Positions 8,489 through 18,643 are shown, counted from the first letter of the stretch. The stretch is 64,000 nucleotides of DNA from Enterococcus villorum (GCF_007990225.1 NZ_BJWF01000006.1:1-64000); one strand, 5' to 3'. Program-made: numbers and translations. The notes: generated by a model not told the origin, from the sequence alone.

Positions 8489-9859
8489 ATGGCAAAAAAA
8501 GCGAAAGTCCAATTTGTCTGCCAAAATTGTGGCTATGTTTCGCCTAAATTTTTAGGTCGTTGTCCAAATTGTGGGAAATGGAACACGATGGTAGAAGAGA
8601 TCGAACCAGATACGAATGACCGCAGAACGAGAACGAGTTTAACAGGAGAAAAAGCGAAACCCACGAAAATTGCAGAAGTTATCCCCAAAAAAGAACCACG
8701 GGTGAAAACAAAATTAGCTGAATTGAATCGAGTATTAGGCGGAGGAGTAGTCCCCGGTTCGATGATTTTGATTGGTGGAGACCCAGGAATCGGTAAATCA
8801 ACACTCCTTTTACAAGTTTCGCAACAATTAGCTGAAATTGGTGGGAAAGTCTTATACGTTTCTGGAGAAGAAAGTGCGGAACAAATCAAATTACGTGCAG
8901 AACGCTTAGGATCAATTAATACAGAATTTTATTTATACGCTGAGACAGACATGAATGAAATTAGTCGTGCAATTGAACAGATTTCTCCTGATTATGTTAT
9001 TATTGACTCCATTCAAACAATGACACAACCCGATATTACTAGTGTAGCAGGTAGCGTCAGTCAGGTGAGAGAAACAACTGCTGAGTTATTAAAAATCGCT
9101 AAAACAAATGGTATCGCAATTTTTATCGTGGGACATGTGACGAAAGAAGGGTCAATTGCAGGACCACGTATGCTTGAACATATGGTTGATACGGTGTTGT
9201 ATTTTGAAGGCGAACAGCACCATAGCTTCCGCATTTTAAGAGCGGTAAAAAATCGCTTTGGTTCTACAAATGAAATTGGTATTTTTGAGATGCACGAACA
9301 TGGTTTAGAAGAGGTAGCTAATCCTTCGCAAATTTTTCTGGAAGAACGATTAGATGGAGCTACTGGTTCTGCAATTGTTGTAGCAATGGAAGGCACTCGT
9401 CCGATTTTAGTAGAAATTCAGGCTCTTGTGACGCCAACTATGTTTGGAAATGCGAAACGAACAACTACAGGCTTAGATTTTAATCGTGTGTCGTTGATCA
9501 TGGCTGTATTAGAAAAACGAGCAGGATTACTCTTACAAAATCAAGATGCTTACTTAAAAGCGGCTGGTGGGGTAAAATTAAATGAACCAGCAATTGATTT
9601 AGCAATTGCGATCAGTATTGCTTCAAGCTATAAAGAAAAAGGAACACAACCGACTGAATGTTTTATTGGTGAAATCGGCTTAACAGGTGAAATTAGACGT
9701 GTTAGCCATATTGAACAACGAGTGAAGGAAGTGCAAAAACTTGGTTTTACAAAAGTATATCTTCCAAAAAATAATTTAGGCGGATGGGCTCCTCCTCAAG
9801 GGATTGAAGTAGTTGGTGTAGCCACCTTAGCTGAAACTTTAAAGCGAGTTTTTCGTTAA
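8489..9859 (+). CDS. radA: DNA repair protein RadA
   Basis: RadA is a RecA-related, hexameric ATPase that promotes branch migration in recombination repair. The 456 residues show the N-terminal four-cysteine zinc finger (CQNCGY...CPNCGKW, residues 11-29), Walker [11 protein letters not shown] (about 97-106), the RadA-specific KNRFGST motif near 252, and a Lon-protease-like C-terminal domain ([15 protein letters not shown]). SD AAAGGAGGCGA precedes the ATG. It lies between dut and yacL in the same order as related Firmicutes. Confidence 0.97.
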   Translation: MAKKAKVQFVCQNCGYVSPKFLGRCPNCGKWNTMVEEIEPDTNDRRTRTSLTGEKAKPTKIAEVIPKKEPRVKTKLAELNRVLGGGVVPGSMILIGGDPGIGKSTLLLQVSQQLAEIGGKVLYVSGEESAEQIKLRAERLGSINTEFYLYAETDMNEISRAIEQISPDYVIIDSIQTMTQPDITSVAGSVSQVRETTAELLKIAKTNGIAIFIVGHVTKEGSIAGPRMLEHMVDTVLYFEGEQHHSFRILRAVKNRFGSTNEIGIFEMHEHGLEEVANPSQIFLEERLDGATGSAIVVAMEGTRPILVEIQALVTPTMFGNAKRTTTGLDFNRVSLIMAVLEKRAGLLLQNQDAYLKAAGGVKLNEPAIDLAIAISIASSYKEKGTQPTECFIGEIGLTGEIRRVSHIEQRVKEVQKLGFTKVYLPKNNLGGWAPPQGIEVVGVATLAETLKRVFR

Positions 9860-9884
9860 AAAATAAAGAAATGGAGGAAAGAGT

Positions 9885-11030
9885 ATGCAAAAACGTGTCA
9901 TTACCTTGTTAATGATCATTATCGGTGCCAGCCTAGGGATTTCTTTTTTGCCTACAGCTTGGCAGACAATTGGTCAGCAATCCAATGGATGGCTGAATAA
10001 TACATTTACCAATAGCTTGTTTGGTGCACTTATTTTCTTTTTATTGTCTTTGCTATTGGCAAAACATATTTCAGCTGTTATCAAACAAATTGAAGAAAAA
10101 TTAAGTGAGGTTAGCTTAACTTACCTATTGTTTGGTGCAGTCGGAGGAATTATTGGATTGACATTAGGAGTTGTTATTTCCACACCATTATATAATTTAA
10201 AAATTCCTTTTGTGAATAGTGTACTGCCCATTTTATTGATGGTTATCTTAGGATATCTAGGATTGAGGATGGGAACAACCCGCATTGAAGAATGGAAACG
10301 AATTTTCGGTTCAAGAAATAAAAAAGTCGAACAAGAAACGCCGAGCCAAATTGAGAGCCAATTACTTGAACGTAAACTTGGTGAAAATTTTCATAAATAT
10401 AAGATTTTAGACACAAGCGTTATTATTGATGGACGAATTTATGACATCACAAAAACTGGATTTTTAGAAGGAACCTTGATGATTCCTAATTTTGTTCTTT
10501 ATGAATTGCAATATATTGCTGATTCAGGTGATAGTCTCAAAAGAGTACGTGGACGTCGTGGGCTAGATATTTTAAATGCTTTGCAAAAAGAAGAAGGGAT
10601 ATCTGTCGAGATGTACGATGGTGATTTTGAAGATATCACCGAAGTGGATAGCAAATTAATCAAGTTAGCGAAACTTTTAGATGGCGTAATTGTTACAAAC
10701 GATTACAATTTAAATAAAGTCTCAGAGTTTCAAAATGTTCCGGTGCTAAACATTAATGCATTAGCAAATGCGGTGAAACCTGTTGTTATTCCAGGAGAAA
10801 ATATGAATGTCTTAGTAGTAAAAGCAGGGACAGAGCGCCAACAAGGGGTGGCTTATTTAGATGATGGTACCATGGTGGTCGTTGAAGATGGGCAACATTA
10901 TATGAATGAACGCATTGAAGTTGTAGTAACAAGTGCCTTACAAACGGCTGCTGGTCGAATGATATTTGCAAAACCAGCACATGCCGGACGTGGAATCGAC
11001 AATAAAAAAGAAACGGAAAAAAACAAATAA
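9885..11030 (+). CDS. yacL: PIN/TRAM domain membrane protein (YacL)
   Basis: 381 residues. About four transmembrane helices occupy the first ~130 residues; a PIN-type nuclease domain follows with acidic residues in LDTSVIIDGRIYDI and IVTNDYNLNK; a C-terminal TRAM-like beta domain (NVLVVKAGTERQQGVAYLDD) ends in a Lys-rich tail. It is presumed to be a membrane-anchored RNA-binding or RNase protein, but the substrate is not established. It starts 25 bases after radA, with SD ATGGAGGAAAG. The ispD and ispF genes that follow yacL in Bacillus are absent here. Confidence 0.92.
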   Translation: MQKRVITLLMIIIGASLGISFLPTAWQTIGQQSNGWLNNTFTNSLFGALIFFLLSLLLAKHISAVIKQIEEKLSEVSLTYLLFGAVGGIIGLTLGVVISTPLYNLKIPFVNSVLPILLMVILGYLGLRMGTTRIEEWKRIFGSRNKKVEQETPSQIESQLLERKLGENFHKYKILDTSVIIDGRIYDITKTGFLEGTLMIPNFVLYELQYIADSGDSLKRVRGRRGLDILNALQKEEGISVEMYDGDFEDITEVDSKLIKLAKLLDGVIVTNDYNLNKVSEFQNVPVLNINALANAVKPVVIPGENMNVLVVKAGTERQQGVAYLDDGTMVVVEDGQHYMNERIEVVVTSALQTAAGRMIFAKPAHAGRGIDNKKETEKNK

Positions 11031-11050
11031 ATCAAAATAAAGCATAAAAA

Positions 11051-11094
11051 TAGCCAACTGTTGAGGAAATTCAACCAGTTGGCTTTACTATTTG
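11051..11094 (+). terminator. Intrinsic terminator of the dut-radA-yacL unit
   Basis: Stem AGCCAACTGTTGA / TCAACCAGTTGGCT with a small bulge, followed by TTTACTATTTG. The final 15 bases (TGGCTTTACTATTTG, 11080-11094) recur exactly at 11123-11137, a short direct repeat of unknown meaning before gltX. Confidence 0.75.
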
Positions 11095-11266
11095 TCCTAT
11101 TAAAGGTAAAATTTGTGCTGAGTGGCTTTACTATTTGATTAAAAAGCCAAAAAGAAATATGGTCATGCGAAACAAAGCAACATTTTTTCGCAATGTTTCG
11201 TTTGTTGAATATCAAAATCACTTGTTCCATATCTCTTAAAGTCTAGTTTGAAGGAAGAGGAAGAAA

Positions 11267-12736
11267 ATGACGAAAGTACGCGTACGCTATGCACCAAGTC
11301 CAACTGGGCACTTACATATTGGGAATGCTCGAACGGCATTATTCAATTATTTATTTGCTCGCCATAATGATGGAGACTTTATTATTCGTATTGAGGATAC
11401 AGACCAAAAACGAAACATTGAAGATGGTGAAAAAAGCCAATTAGAAAACTTGGCTTGGTTAGGTATCGATTGGGATGAATCTCCTGAAAATCCTGGAGAA
11501 TATGGTCCTTATCGTCAATCTGAAAGAAAAGAAATTTATCAGCCTTTGATTGATCAATTACTTGCAAGCAATCGGGCATACAAATGCTACTGTACAGAAG
11601 AAGAATTAGAAGCAACACGAGAAGAACAACGTGCACGTGGAGAAATGCCTCATTATGCGGGCACATGTGCGAATTTGACGCCAGAAGAACAAGCAGCAAA
11701 AGAAGCGCAAGGATTAGAACCTGTGATTCGTTTCCGTGTCCCACGTAACACCGAATATACCTTTAAAGACATGGTAAAAGGGGATATTTCTTTTGAGTCA
11801 GATAATATCGGTGGCGATTATGTAATTCAAAAACGTGATGGTATGCCAACTTATAACTTCGCAGTAGCGGTTGATGATCACTTGATGAAAATTACACACG
11901 TTTTACGTGGAGATGACCATATTGCCAATACACCAAAACAGTTGATGATCTATGAGGCTTTTGGCTGGACGGCTCCAACATTTGGACACATGACGTTGAT
12001 TATCAATACTGAAACAGGCAAAAAATTGAGTAAACGTGACGAATCAATTCTTCAGTTTATTGAACAATACCGTGAACTTGGTTATTTGCCAGAAGCGATG
12101 TTTAACTTTATTGCTTTATTAGGTTGGTCACCAGTTGGCGAAGAAGAAATTTTTAGTCAAGAAGAATTAATAAAAATGTTTGATCCAAATCGATTGAGTA
12201 AATCACCTGCGGCTTTTGATGCAAAAAAATTGCAATGGGTAAATAATCATTATATAAAAGAAATGGATCTTGATAAACTCACAGACATGAGCTTGCCTTA
12301 TTTGATTGCTGATGGACGAGTACCAGAAAATCCTGATGAAAAAACAATTGAATGGGTAAAGCGAATCATTCGCCTTTATCAACCTCAAATGAGTTATGCA
12401 GCTGAAATCGTGGATGTCTCTTCATTGTTTTTCAATGAACATCCTGTATTAGATGAGGCGGCTAAAGAAGTCTTAGCTGGAGAAACAGTTCCGACTGTCT
12501 TGACTGCTTTTAAAGCACAACTAGAACAAATGGAAGTCGTTGATGCGCCAACAGTGAAAGCAGCTATTAAAGCTGTTCAAAAAGAAACAGGCGTAAAAGG
12601 GAAAAACCTTTTCATGCCGATCCGAGTAGCTGTTTCAGGTCAAATGCACGGTCCGGAATTACCAGAAACGATCGAACTACTTGGCTGTGAAAAATCATTA
12701 GCGCATTTAAATCAAATAATAAACGAAACACGATGA
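11267..12736 (+). CDS. gltX: Glutamyl-tRNA synthetase
   Basis: Charges tRNA-Glu (and, in Gram-positives lacking GlnRS, also tRNA-Gln before amidation). The class I signature [14 protein letters not shown] contains the HIGH-type motif (about residues 9-22), and KLSKRDES (about 251-258) is the KMSKS-type loop. The 489 residues are full length. SD GGAAGAGGAAG precedes the ATG. It is followed directly by a T-box leader and the cysE-cysS genes, the order seen in Bacillus. Confidence 0.97.
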   Translation: MTKVRVRYAPSPTGHLHIGNARTALFNYLFARHNDGDFIIRIEDTDQKRNIEDGEKSQLENLAWLGIDWDESPENPGEYGPYRQSERKEIYQPLIDQLLASNRAYKCYCTEEELEATREEQRARGEMPHYAGTCANLTPEEQAAKEAQGLEPVIRFRVPRNTEYTFKDMVKGDISFESDNIGGDYVIQKRDGMPTYNFAVAVDDHLMKITHVLRGDDHIANTPKQLMIYEAFGWTAPTFGHMTLIINTETGKKLSKRDESILQFIEQYRELGYLPEAMFNFIALLGWSPVGEEEIFSQEELIKMFDPNRLSKSPAAFDAKKLQWVNNHYIKEMDLDKLTDMSLPYLIADGRVPENPDEKTIEWVKRIIRLYQPQMSYAAEIVDVSSLFFNEHPVLDEAAKEVLAGETVPTVLTAFKAQLEQMEVVDAPTVKAAIKAVQKETGVKGKNLFMPIRVAVSGQMHGPELPETIELLGCEKSLAHLNQIINETR

Positions 12737-12992
12737 ACAGAAAGAAGTAAGGAATGGTTGACTTTAAGAGAAGCGACGGTTGGTGAAAGTCGCTAGTCAA
12801 CGTTCACTGAAATGCCTCTGGGAGTGGTCTCGGCGAGTGAAGTTGAAGAAGTCGTTCTTTTTTACTTCAGGTAGCCGAGGACGTCAAAGCATGCGTTAAC
12901 AGCTAGAGGTAATCATGTGCGATTATAAATAAAAGTGGAACCACGCCAATTAGCGTCTTTTAATAAGGGAACTTATTAAAGACGCTTATTTG
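12737..12992 (+). promoter_or_regulatory. T-box leader (probably cysteine-specific)
   Basis: The leader upstream of cysE-cysS contains the hallmark T-box sequence AAGTGGAACCACG (12933-12945), which pairs with the free acceptor end of uncharged tRNA, followed by a factor-independent terminator with arms AGCGTCTTTTAATAAG and TTATTAAAGACGCT (12952-12986) and T-rich tail. A TGC triplet at 12813-12815 is the best specifier candidate (cysteine), though the base after it is C rather than the usual purine. Uncharged tRNA-Cys would favour readthrough into cysE and cysS. Confidence 0.9.
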
Positions 12993-13038
12993 TTTATAAA
13001 ATCGATACATAAATCAAGGAAAGAAAGGGGTGGCGTTG

Positions 13039-13575
13039 ATGGGCTGGATGACTCGAGCAATAGACGCAGCTAAAAGGAATGATCCAGCGGCACGTTCAAC
13101 TTTAGAAATTGTTTTGACCTATCCAGGTTTTCACGCCTTGTTTTGGCATCGAATATCTCATTACTTATATAAACATCAATTTTATTTGTTAGCGAAAATC
13201 AATGCCCAATTTTGGCGATTTATAACGGGAATAGAAATACACCCAGGTGCGAAGATCGGGCAAGGAGTATTTATCGATCATGGGATGGGAATTGTGATTG
13301 GTGAAACAGCAGAAGTAGCAGACGATGTGATTCTTTTTCATGGTGTGACTCTAGGTGGTACCGGAAAGGAAACAGGGAAACGTCATCCAACGGTGAAACA
13401 AGGTGCCAAGATTTTTGCAAATGCCCAAATCTTGGGCCCAATTACGATTGGTGTAAATACTAAAATTGGCGCAGGAGCGGTTGTTTTAAAAGATATTCCA
13501 GATCATGCGACAGCGGTAGGAGTACCTGCAAAAGTGGTACGTATAAATGGTGAAAAAGTGAGGAGCTCAGAATGA
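13039..13575 (+). CDS. cysE: Serine O-acetyltransferase
   Basis: Transfers acetyl from acetyl-CoA to serine to make O-acetylserine for cysteine synthesis. The C-terminal two-thirds is a left-handed beta-helix of hexapeptide repeats with [29 protein letters not shown] and [14 protein letters not shown] motifs. About 178 residues, the short form typical of Firmicutes. I chose the ATG at 13039 because AAAGGGG lies eight bases upstream; the in-frame GTG at 13030 overlaps the SD. Controlled by the upstream T-box together with cysS, whose start overlaps its stop by four bases. Confidence 0.94.
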   Translation: MGWMTRAIDAAKRNDPAARSTLEIVLTYPGFHALFWHRISHYLYKHQFYLLAKINAQFWRFITGIEIHPGAKIGQGVFIDHGMGIVIGETAEVADDVILFHGVTLGGTGKETGKRHPTVKQGAKIFANAQILGPITIGVNTKIGAGAVVLKDIPDHATAVGVPAKVVRINGEKVRSSE

Positions 13576-14984
13576 TAAAAATTTATAACACACTAACAAG
13601 AGAAAAAGAACAATTTATTCCGATCAAAGAAGGGCAAGTTGGCATGTATGTTTGTGGGCCAACCGTTTACAACTATATTCATATTGGGAATGCACGTAGT
13701 ACCATTGCATTTGATACGATTCGACGCTATTTTGAATATCGAGGCTATCAGGTGAATTATGTGTCTAATTTTACGGATGTTGATGATAAAATCATTCGTG
13801 CTGCTAATGAATTAGGAGTGACAGCACCAGAAGTAGCCGATCGTTTTATTCAAGCATTTGAAGAAGATACGAAGGCATTGAATGTCGAACCGGCTACAGC
13901 ACATCCTCGTGTTATGGACCATATGACTGATATTATTTCATTTATTCAAGTGTTGATAGAAAAAGGGTACGGGTACGAAGCCAATGGCGATGTGTATTAC
14001 CGTACACGAAAATTCAAATCCTATGGGCAGTTAAGCGACCAGTCTATTGATGAATTAGAAGTAGGTGCCAGTCAACGGACAGGTGAAGAACAAAATCAAA
14101 AAGAGGATCCTCTTGATTTTGCTTTATGGAAAAAAGCGAAAGTAGGCGAGATTTCGTGGGATTCACCATGGGGAAAAGGGCGACCAGGTTGGCATATTGA
14201 ATGCTCGGTTATGGCAACCAAACATTTAGGGGAGACCATCGATATTCATGGCGGCGGACAAGATTTAGAATTTCCTCATCATGAAAATGAAATTGCGCAA
14301 AGCGAAGCGAAAACAGGAAAGAAATTTGCGAATTATTGGATGCACAATGGGTATGTGACGATTGGAGAAGAAGACCAAAAGATGAGCAAATCACTTGGAA
14401 ACTTCATTACGGTTCATGAAATGATCCAAACCGTTGATCCACAAGTCCTACGTTTCTTTATGGCAACTACGCAATATCGACGTCCCATCCGTTACAGTGA
14501 AACAACGATGAAAGAAGCAGCGACAAACTTACAACGTTTAAAAAATACATTTGAAAACCTAAAATTCCGACTTGATATAGCTGAGGAAGACTTAGATACA
14601 GATGCCACCTTTTTAGCAGAGCTTGACCAGATGAAGCAGCGTTTCATTGAAGAAATGGATGATGATTTTAATGCCGCAAACGGAATTACGGTTGTTTATG
14701 AATTAGCAAAATGGTTGAATACTTATTTGGAAAACACGACAGTCTCACGTACTGTGTTAACAAAAGGGGAAGAGCTATTTACTCAATGGTTATCCATTTT
14801 TGGTATTTTATTTACAGCGGATGAGTTGCTGGACGAAGATATTGAACAGCTAATTGAAGAACGGACACAAGCAAGAAAAAATCGTGATTTTGTACGTAGT
14901 GATGAAATTCGTGATTTATTAAAAGAAAAGGGTATCTTGCTTGATGATACACCGCAAGGCACTCGTTGGAGAAGAGAAGCATGA
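13572..14984 (+). CDS. cysS: Cysteinyl-tRNA synthetase
   Basis: Charges tRNA-Cys. The N-terminal [15 protein letters not shown] carries the zinc-binding Cys and the HIGH-type motif; WHIECSVM and [15 protein letters not shown] supply further zinc ligands; KMSKSLGN (about 268-275) is the KMSKS loop. The 470 residues are full length. It overlaps cysE by four bases and mrnC by four bases, so the three are translated as one operon, with the T-box sensing the charging state of this enzyme's own product. Confidence 0.97.
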   Translation: MIKIYNTLTREKEQFIPIKEGQVGMYVCGPTVYNYIHIGNARSTIAFDTIRRYFEYRGYQVNYVSNFTDVDDKIIRAANELGVTAPEVADRFIQAFEEDTKALNVEPATAHPRVMDHMTDIISFIQVLIEKGYGYEANGDVYYRTRKFKSYGQLSDQSIDELEVGASQRTGEEQNQKEDPLDFALWKKAKVGEISWDSPWGKGRPGWHIECSVMATKHLGETIDIHGGGQDLEFPHHENEIAQSEAKTGKKFANYWMHNGYVTIGEEDQKMSKSLGNFITVHEMIQTVDPQVLRFFMATTQYRRPIRYSETTMKEAATNLQRLKNTFENLKFRLDIAEEDLDTDATFLAELDQMKQRFIEEMDDDFNAANGITVVYELAKWLNTYLENTTVSRTVLTKGEELFTQWLSIFGILFTADELLDEDIEQLIEERTQARKNRDFVRSDEIRDLLKEKGILLDDTPQGTRWRREA

Positions 14985-15376
14985 AAGATTATACGCAATT
15001 AAATGGTTTGGCCTTAGCTTATGTAGGAGATGCAATCTATGAGATCTATATCCGTGATTATTTGATTGAACAAGGAGAAACGAAACCCAATAAATTACAT
15101 CGAGCAGCCACGAATTATGTCTCAGCCAATGCGCAAGCTTATTTGATCCAGAGAATGTTAAAAGATAATCTATTGACGGATGATGAAGAAAACTTCTATC
15201 GTCGTGGTCGAAATGCCAAAAGTCATACCAGTGCAAAAAATGCAGATGTTACGACCTATCGTATTGCTACAGGGTTTGAATCATTGATGGGCTACCTACA
15301 TCTGACGAAGCAAACAGCAAGATTGGAAGAATTAATTGATTGGTGTATCCAGAAAGTCGGTGAAAAAAATGGTTAG
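14981..15376 (+). CDS. mrnC: Mini-ribonuclease III
   Basis: A dimeric RNase III-type nuclease without the double-stranded-RNA-binding domain, used in 23S rRNA 3' end maturation. 131 residues with [19 protein letters not shown] (catalytic acidic residues) and an alpha-helical core. The ATG at 14981 overlaps the cysS stop as ATGA and has GGAGAAGAG upstream; an earlier in-frame TTG at 14966 is less likely. The order cysS-mrnC-rlmB is conserved in Firmicutes and groups rRNA-processing enzymes. Confidence 0.93.
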   Translation: MKDYTQLNGLALAYVGDAIYEIYIRDYLIEQGETKPNKLHRAATNYVSANAQAYLIQRMLKDNLLTDDEENFYRRGRNAKSHTSAKNADVTTYRIATGFESLMGYLHLTKQTARLEELIDWCIQKVGEKNG

Positions 15377-16238
15377 AGAAAAAAAAGAGCGACACGATAA
15401 CAAACACTCAAAAAAAATAAAGTTACAGTCTACTTCTGCCCATAAACAGCGAAAGAACGTGGTGTCAACCTATGAATCTTCTACCTCATCAAAAGAAGAA
15501 ACAGTAGAAGATAATTTTGTTTTTGGTCATCATGCAGCAGTTGAAGCTTTACAAAAAGGTAGAGGGAATAAGTTGTTTTTGCAAGAAGACGCTCGCGGTG
15601 AAAAAGTAGAAGAGTTGAAGACACATGCAAGGGAACAAGCGGTGCCAGTTAAATGGGTACCTAAGCAAAAATTAGATACATTGAGTGATCATGGGGTGCA
15701 TCAAGGGGTTGTTTTAGCAATTACACCTTATGAATATCTATCCTTAGACCAACTACTTGTTCAGACAAGAGAAAAAACACAAGAACCTTTCTTTTTGATT
15801 TTAGATAGCATTGAAGATCCTCACAATTTTGGATCTATTTTGCGAACGGCAGATGCAAGTGGCGTGGATGGCGTGATTATTCCTAAGCATCGAGCAGTAG
15901 GTATTACGCCGATTGTCACTAAAACCTCAACAGGAGCAGTTGAGCATGTACCAGTTGCTCGTGTAACCAATCTTATTCAAGCCGTTCAACAACTGAAAAC
16001 AGCAGGTTTTTGGGTTTTTGGAACAGATATGAATGGCACAAATTTCCAAAAATGGAATGCTAAAGGCTCCATTGCGTTGGTCATTGGAAATGAAGGGCGA
16101 GGTATGAGCCAAGGACTAAAAAAAGAAATGGACGAACTTTTGACCATTCCTATGGTTGGGCACGTGCAAAGTCTTAACGCCAGTGTTGCTGCTGGGCTTT
16201 TGATGTATCAAGCTTTCTCTCAACGACAAGGAGAGTGA
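15369..16238 (+). CDS. rlmB: 23S rRNA (guanosine-2'-O-)-methyltransferase, TrmH family
   Basis: SPOUT-class methyltransferase using S-adenosylmethionine to methylate a ribose in 23S rRNA. The first ~50 residues are a basic, low-complexity extension ([13 protein letters not shown]), then an N-terminal substrate-binding domain starting [12 protein letters not shown], then the knotted SPOUT domain with motifs [25 protein letters not shown] and [15 protein letters not shown] placed the start at ATG 15369, overlapping mrnC by eight bases; no strong SD is visible and an upstream in-frame TTG at 15336 cannot be excluded. Confidence 0.92.
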   Translation: MVREKKERHDNKHSKKIKLQSTSAHKQRKNVVSTYESSTSSKEETVEDNFVFGHHAAVEALQKGRGNKLFLQEDARGEKVEELKTHAREQAVPVKWVPKQKLDTLSDHGVHQGVVLAITPYEYLSLDQLLVQTREKTQEPFFLILDSIEDPHNFGSILRTADASGVDGVIIPKHRAVGITPIVTKTSTGAVEHVPVARVTNLIQAVQQLKTAGFWVFGTDMNGTNFQKWNAKGSIALVIGNEGRGMSQGLKKEMDELLTIPMVGHVQSLNASVAAGLLMYQAFSQRQGE

Positions 16239-16242
16239 GCCA

Positions 16243-16770
16243 ATGAAAAAACAGCTACTAATTGTTGATGGGTATAATATGATTGGTTCCTGGCCAGAAC
16301 TTGTTTTATTGAAAAAACAAGAGAAAATGTCTGATGCCAGAGAGTCCTTACTCCATCGTTTATCTAATTATGCGAAATATGAAGGCATTGAAGTGATTGT
16401 GGTATTTGATGCACAATTAGTTCCGGGGATTCAGCAAAACTATAAAAAGTATCAATTAGAAGTAGTATTTACCAAAGAAGATGAAACAGCAGATAGTTAT
16501 ATTGAACGAATTGCTGGGCAACTAAATGATCGATTGACCCAGGTAACCGTTGCAACCAGTGATTTAGCGGAGCAGTGGATGGTTTTTTCACAAGGTGCAT
16601 TACGAACGTCTGCATATGAACTATACAAAGCGATTCAAAAAACAGAGAAGAACATAGCACAAGATAATATAAATATGCGATTTGTTGATTTTCGACGCAA
16701 TTCTCCTTGGAACAAAGAACAATTAGAAAAATTGTCCCAAAAGTTAGACGATTTAATGCGAAAAGATTGA
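16243..16770 (+). CDS. rae1: NYN-domain ribosome-dependent endoribonuclease Rae1 (YacP)
   Basis: 175 residues with a PIN-like NYN fold beginning LLIVDGYNMIGSWPEL; acidic residues in VVFDAQLVPG and EDETADSYIERIAG fit the catalytic cluster. In Bacillus, Rae1 enters the ribosomal A-site and cleaves mRNA during translation. SD CAAGGAGAGTGA overlaps the end of rlmB four bases upstream. It precedes the sigma factor gene, as yacP precedes sigH in Bacillus. Confidence 0.9.
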   Translation: MKKQLLIVDGYNMIGSWPELVLLKKQEKMSDARESLLHRLSNYAKYEGIEVIVVFDAQLVPGIQQNYKKYQLEVVFTKEDETADSYIERIAGQLNDRLTQVTVATSDLAEQWMVFSQGALRTSAYELYKAIQKTEKNIAQDNINMRFVDFRRNSPWNKEQLEKLSQKLDDLMRKD

Positions 16771-16813
16771 TAACACCTTTTTATCGTTAGTAAATAGAAT
16801 GTTTGATGATAAG

Positions 16814-16844
16814 ATTCCTCCATAATCGAAAGATATGGAGGAAT
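16814..16844 (+). promoter_or_regulatory. SD-sequestering hairpin in front of the sigma factor gene
   Basis: Perfect 11-bp arms ATTCCTCCATA (16814-16824) and TATGGAGGAAT (16834-16844) with a 9-base loop. The 3' arm contains the whole Shine-Dalgarno sequence GGAGGAA of the gene starting at 16851. No T-run follows directly (TATTTTATG), so it looks like a translational lock rather than a terminator. Structure is read from sequence; regulation is inference. Confidence 0.65.
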
Positions 16845-16850
16845 TATTTT

Positions 16851-17429
16851 ATGTCTGAGGAGTTATTGCATGCCGCACGTAACGGTGATGAAGAAGCATT
16901 TGCTGCCCTGTATCAAAAATATTTTCCACTTTTGTTACGTTTAAAAAATATGTATTACTTAAGAAATTATGTCTATGAAGATTGGGAACAAGAAGCAAGA
17001 ATCGCCCTGTATCAAGCTTTAAAAACTTATGAAAATAACAAAGGAGTTAGTTTTGGCAGTTATTATAAAAGTATTATCAGCAATCAGATCTATTCACTAT
17101 TAAGAAAACAAAATGCATTAAAACGTAGAGACCAAAAAGATGAATTGTCAATCGAACAAAAAATTGAAACCGAAGGACCTGATTTTTTAGCAGAAATCAC
17201 TACCCAAGAACCGCTAGCAATGCAGCGCCTTTTACTAAACGAGGCCATAGAAGATTGTGATATCAAGTTTTCAAAAAAAGAAGCAAAGATATTTTATTAC
17301 TACATGCAGGGGGCAGATTTTGCGAGTATGGCAGAAGAACTTTCCATGGATATCAAACAGGTAAAAAGTGCTTATAGTCGTGTAAAATTTAAAATAAAAC
17401 AACACTTGAAAAACTATAATGAGGAATAA
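16851..17429 (+). CDS. RNA polymerase sigma-70 family factor, SigH/ComX-like
   Basis: 192 residues. Region 2 is visible as AALYQKYFPLLLRLKNMYY...YEDWEQEARIALYQALKTYENNKGVSFGSYYKSIISNQIYSLLR, and a short region 4 (SKKEAKIFYYYMQGADFASMAEELSMDIKQVKSAYSRVK) follows an acidic linker. The position after rae1 matches Bacillus sigH, and the size fits SigH/ComX factors that control competence in lactic acid bacteria. I chose ATG 16851 because GGAGGAA lies seven bases upstream; that SD is buried in a perfect hairpin, suggesting tight translational control. The rpmG-secE-nusG genes that follow sigH elsewhere are absent. Confidence 0.85.
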   Translation: MSEELLHAARNGDEEAFAALYQKYFPLLLRLKNMYYLRNYVYEDWEQEARIALYQALKTYENNKGVSFGSYYKSIISNQIYSLLRKQNALKRRDQKDELSIEQKIETEGPDFLAEITTQEPLAMQRLLLNEAIEDCDIKFSKKEAKIFYYYMQGADFASMAEELSMDIKQVKSAYSRVKFKIKQHLKNYNEE

Positions 17430-17542
17430 TTTATAAAATTATTAGTGTTTTTCTTAGTTATTTTTATTGCATTTCTTTTTTCTCTGTGGTAAACTTGAAA
17501 ATTTCAAAAAAGTATGGTATATTAACTAATGAGGTGAATTGT

Positions 17543-17788
17543 ATGCCAACAACTTTAGCTACAATCAAAAAAGATTTAGAAGGTCGTATCGGCAGCCCAA
17601 TCATGCTGGTTGCTCAGACAGGAAGAAAGCGTCAAACAGAACGCCGAGGCGTTTTAACAGAAACCTATTCTTCAGTATTTGTTGTTGATTTGGATCCTGA
17701 AGAAAATTCTTTTGAACGAGTATCTTACAGCTATTCAGATGTACTTACTCGTACCGTTGAGATTGAATTTTTAACTGAAGCAGTTTAA
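17543..17788 (+). CDS. veg: Veg family protein
   Basis: 81 residues matching the small Veg proteins of Firmicutes: MPTTLATIKKDLEGRIG, then GRKRQTERRGVLTETYSSVFVVDLD and a beta-rich C-terminus. In Bacillus, veg is very strongly transcribed and influences biofilm matrix expression; its molecular action is not settled. SD TGAGGTGAA precedes the ATG at 17543. Followed directly by a strong terminator. Confidence 0.93.
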   Translation: MPTTLATIKKDLEGRIGSPIMLVAQTGRKRQTERRGVLTETYSSVFVVDLDPEENSFERVSYSYSDVLTRTVEIEFLTEAV

Positions 17789-17836
17789 AAAGCAAGCGAG
17801 CCTATTTTTTATAAGGTTCGTTTGCTTTTTTGTTTT
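17788..17836 (+). terminator. veg terminator
   Basis: Hairpin with arms AAAGCAAGCGAGCCT and AGGTTCGTTTGCTTTTTT (one G-U/mismatch region), overlapping the veg stop and followed by a T-run. Confidence 0.85.
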
Positions 17837-17882
17837 GAAATCGGTATGCTGTTAAAAAAGAGCAATTGGGAGGGTATTTTCA

Positions 17883-18317
17883 ATGGAACATTATGTAAAA
17901 AAATTTGCAGATTTAACCACTCAAGAATTTTACGAAATTGTAAAAGAACGGATTGCCGTTTTTGTAGTCGAGCAAAATTGTCCTTACCAAGAAGTAGATG
18001 ACGTTGATGCACAATCTTGGCACACTTACTTCAAAGATGAAGAGGGGAATGTGGCAGCTTATACACGTATTTATGAAGAAGCTGGAACGATCCATTTTGG
18101 TCGTGTGTTGGTAAATAAAGACCACCGAAAAGAAGGGCTAGGCAGAAAAATCGTTCAACGTACGATTGACGTCATTGAAGCCAACTATCCTGCAATGCCT
18201 ATCGTTATTGGTGCACAAGTCTATCTTCAATCTTTTTATGAATCGTTTGGGTTTAAAGCAATTTCAGATGTTTATTTAGAAGATGACATCCCTCATATTG
18301 ATATGAAAAGAGCCTAG
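17883..18317 (+). CDS. elaA: GNAT acetyltransferase, ElaA family
   Basis: 144 residues closely resembling ElaA: RIAVFVVEQNCPYQEVDDVD near the start, the acetyl-CoA loop RVLVNKDHRKEGLGRKIVQ (about 78-96), GAQVYLQSFYESFGF and a C-terminal DIPHIDM. GNAT enzymes transfer acetyl groups to amines; the ElaA substrate is unknown. SD TTGGGAGGG precedes the ATG. It stands alone between veg and a stretch of decayed small genes. Confidence 0.88.
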   Translation: MEHYVKKFADLTTQEFYEIVKERIAVFVVEQNCPYQEVDDVDAQSWHTYFKDEEGNVAAYTRIYEEAGTIHFGRVLVNKDHRKEGLGRKIVQRTIDVIEANYPAMPIVIGAQVYLQSFYESFGFKAISDVYLEDDIPHIDMKRA

Positions 18318-18387
18318 TTTGGTCCTCATTTTTTCTTGTTAATGAAAAAAGTAGTTCAACAGTACCTTTATTTTTTTGTAAACTTAA

Positions 18388-18558
18388 GCTAGTTGGATTG
18401 CAGGAGTAATTTTTGGGGCTATTGGAGGAGCAAATGCCTATTTTGCAAGTTTTGCTAAGACTTGTAGAGATCAAATTGATAGTCATGGCAATACTGGAAC
18501 TGCGCGTATGACACTGACTGAAGCGAGATGGTCGGCAAATTATGATAATCGTTGGTAG
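18388..18558 (+). pseudogene. C-terminal remnant of a small Gly-rich exported or bacteriocin-like protein
   Basis: An open frame without start encodes a hydrophobic Gly/Ala-rich helix (WIAGVIFGAIGGANAYFA) followed by SFAKTCRDQIDSHGNTGTA and a C-terminus ending SANYDNRW. In-frame stops lie immediately upstream; an ATG in another frame at about 18341 (MKKVVQQYLYFF) might be the original N-terminus. A Gly-rich hydrophobic segment followed by a small membrane protein gene resembles bacteriocin/immunity pairs, but no family is recognised. Inference only. Confidence 0.35.
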
Positions 18559-18643
18559 TAAAGGAATTTGAAAATGAACAAATGAGGCTTTTTTAACAGT
18601 AAAGTCTCGTTTGTTTTTCTAATTTTTATTGGAGGTGATCACT

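Noticed and set aside
12897-12925. TGC triplets close to the T-box as specifier
   Set aside because: They lie too near the antiterminator to be in stem I; the TGC at 12813 is better placed.
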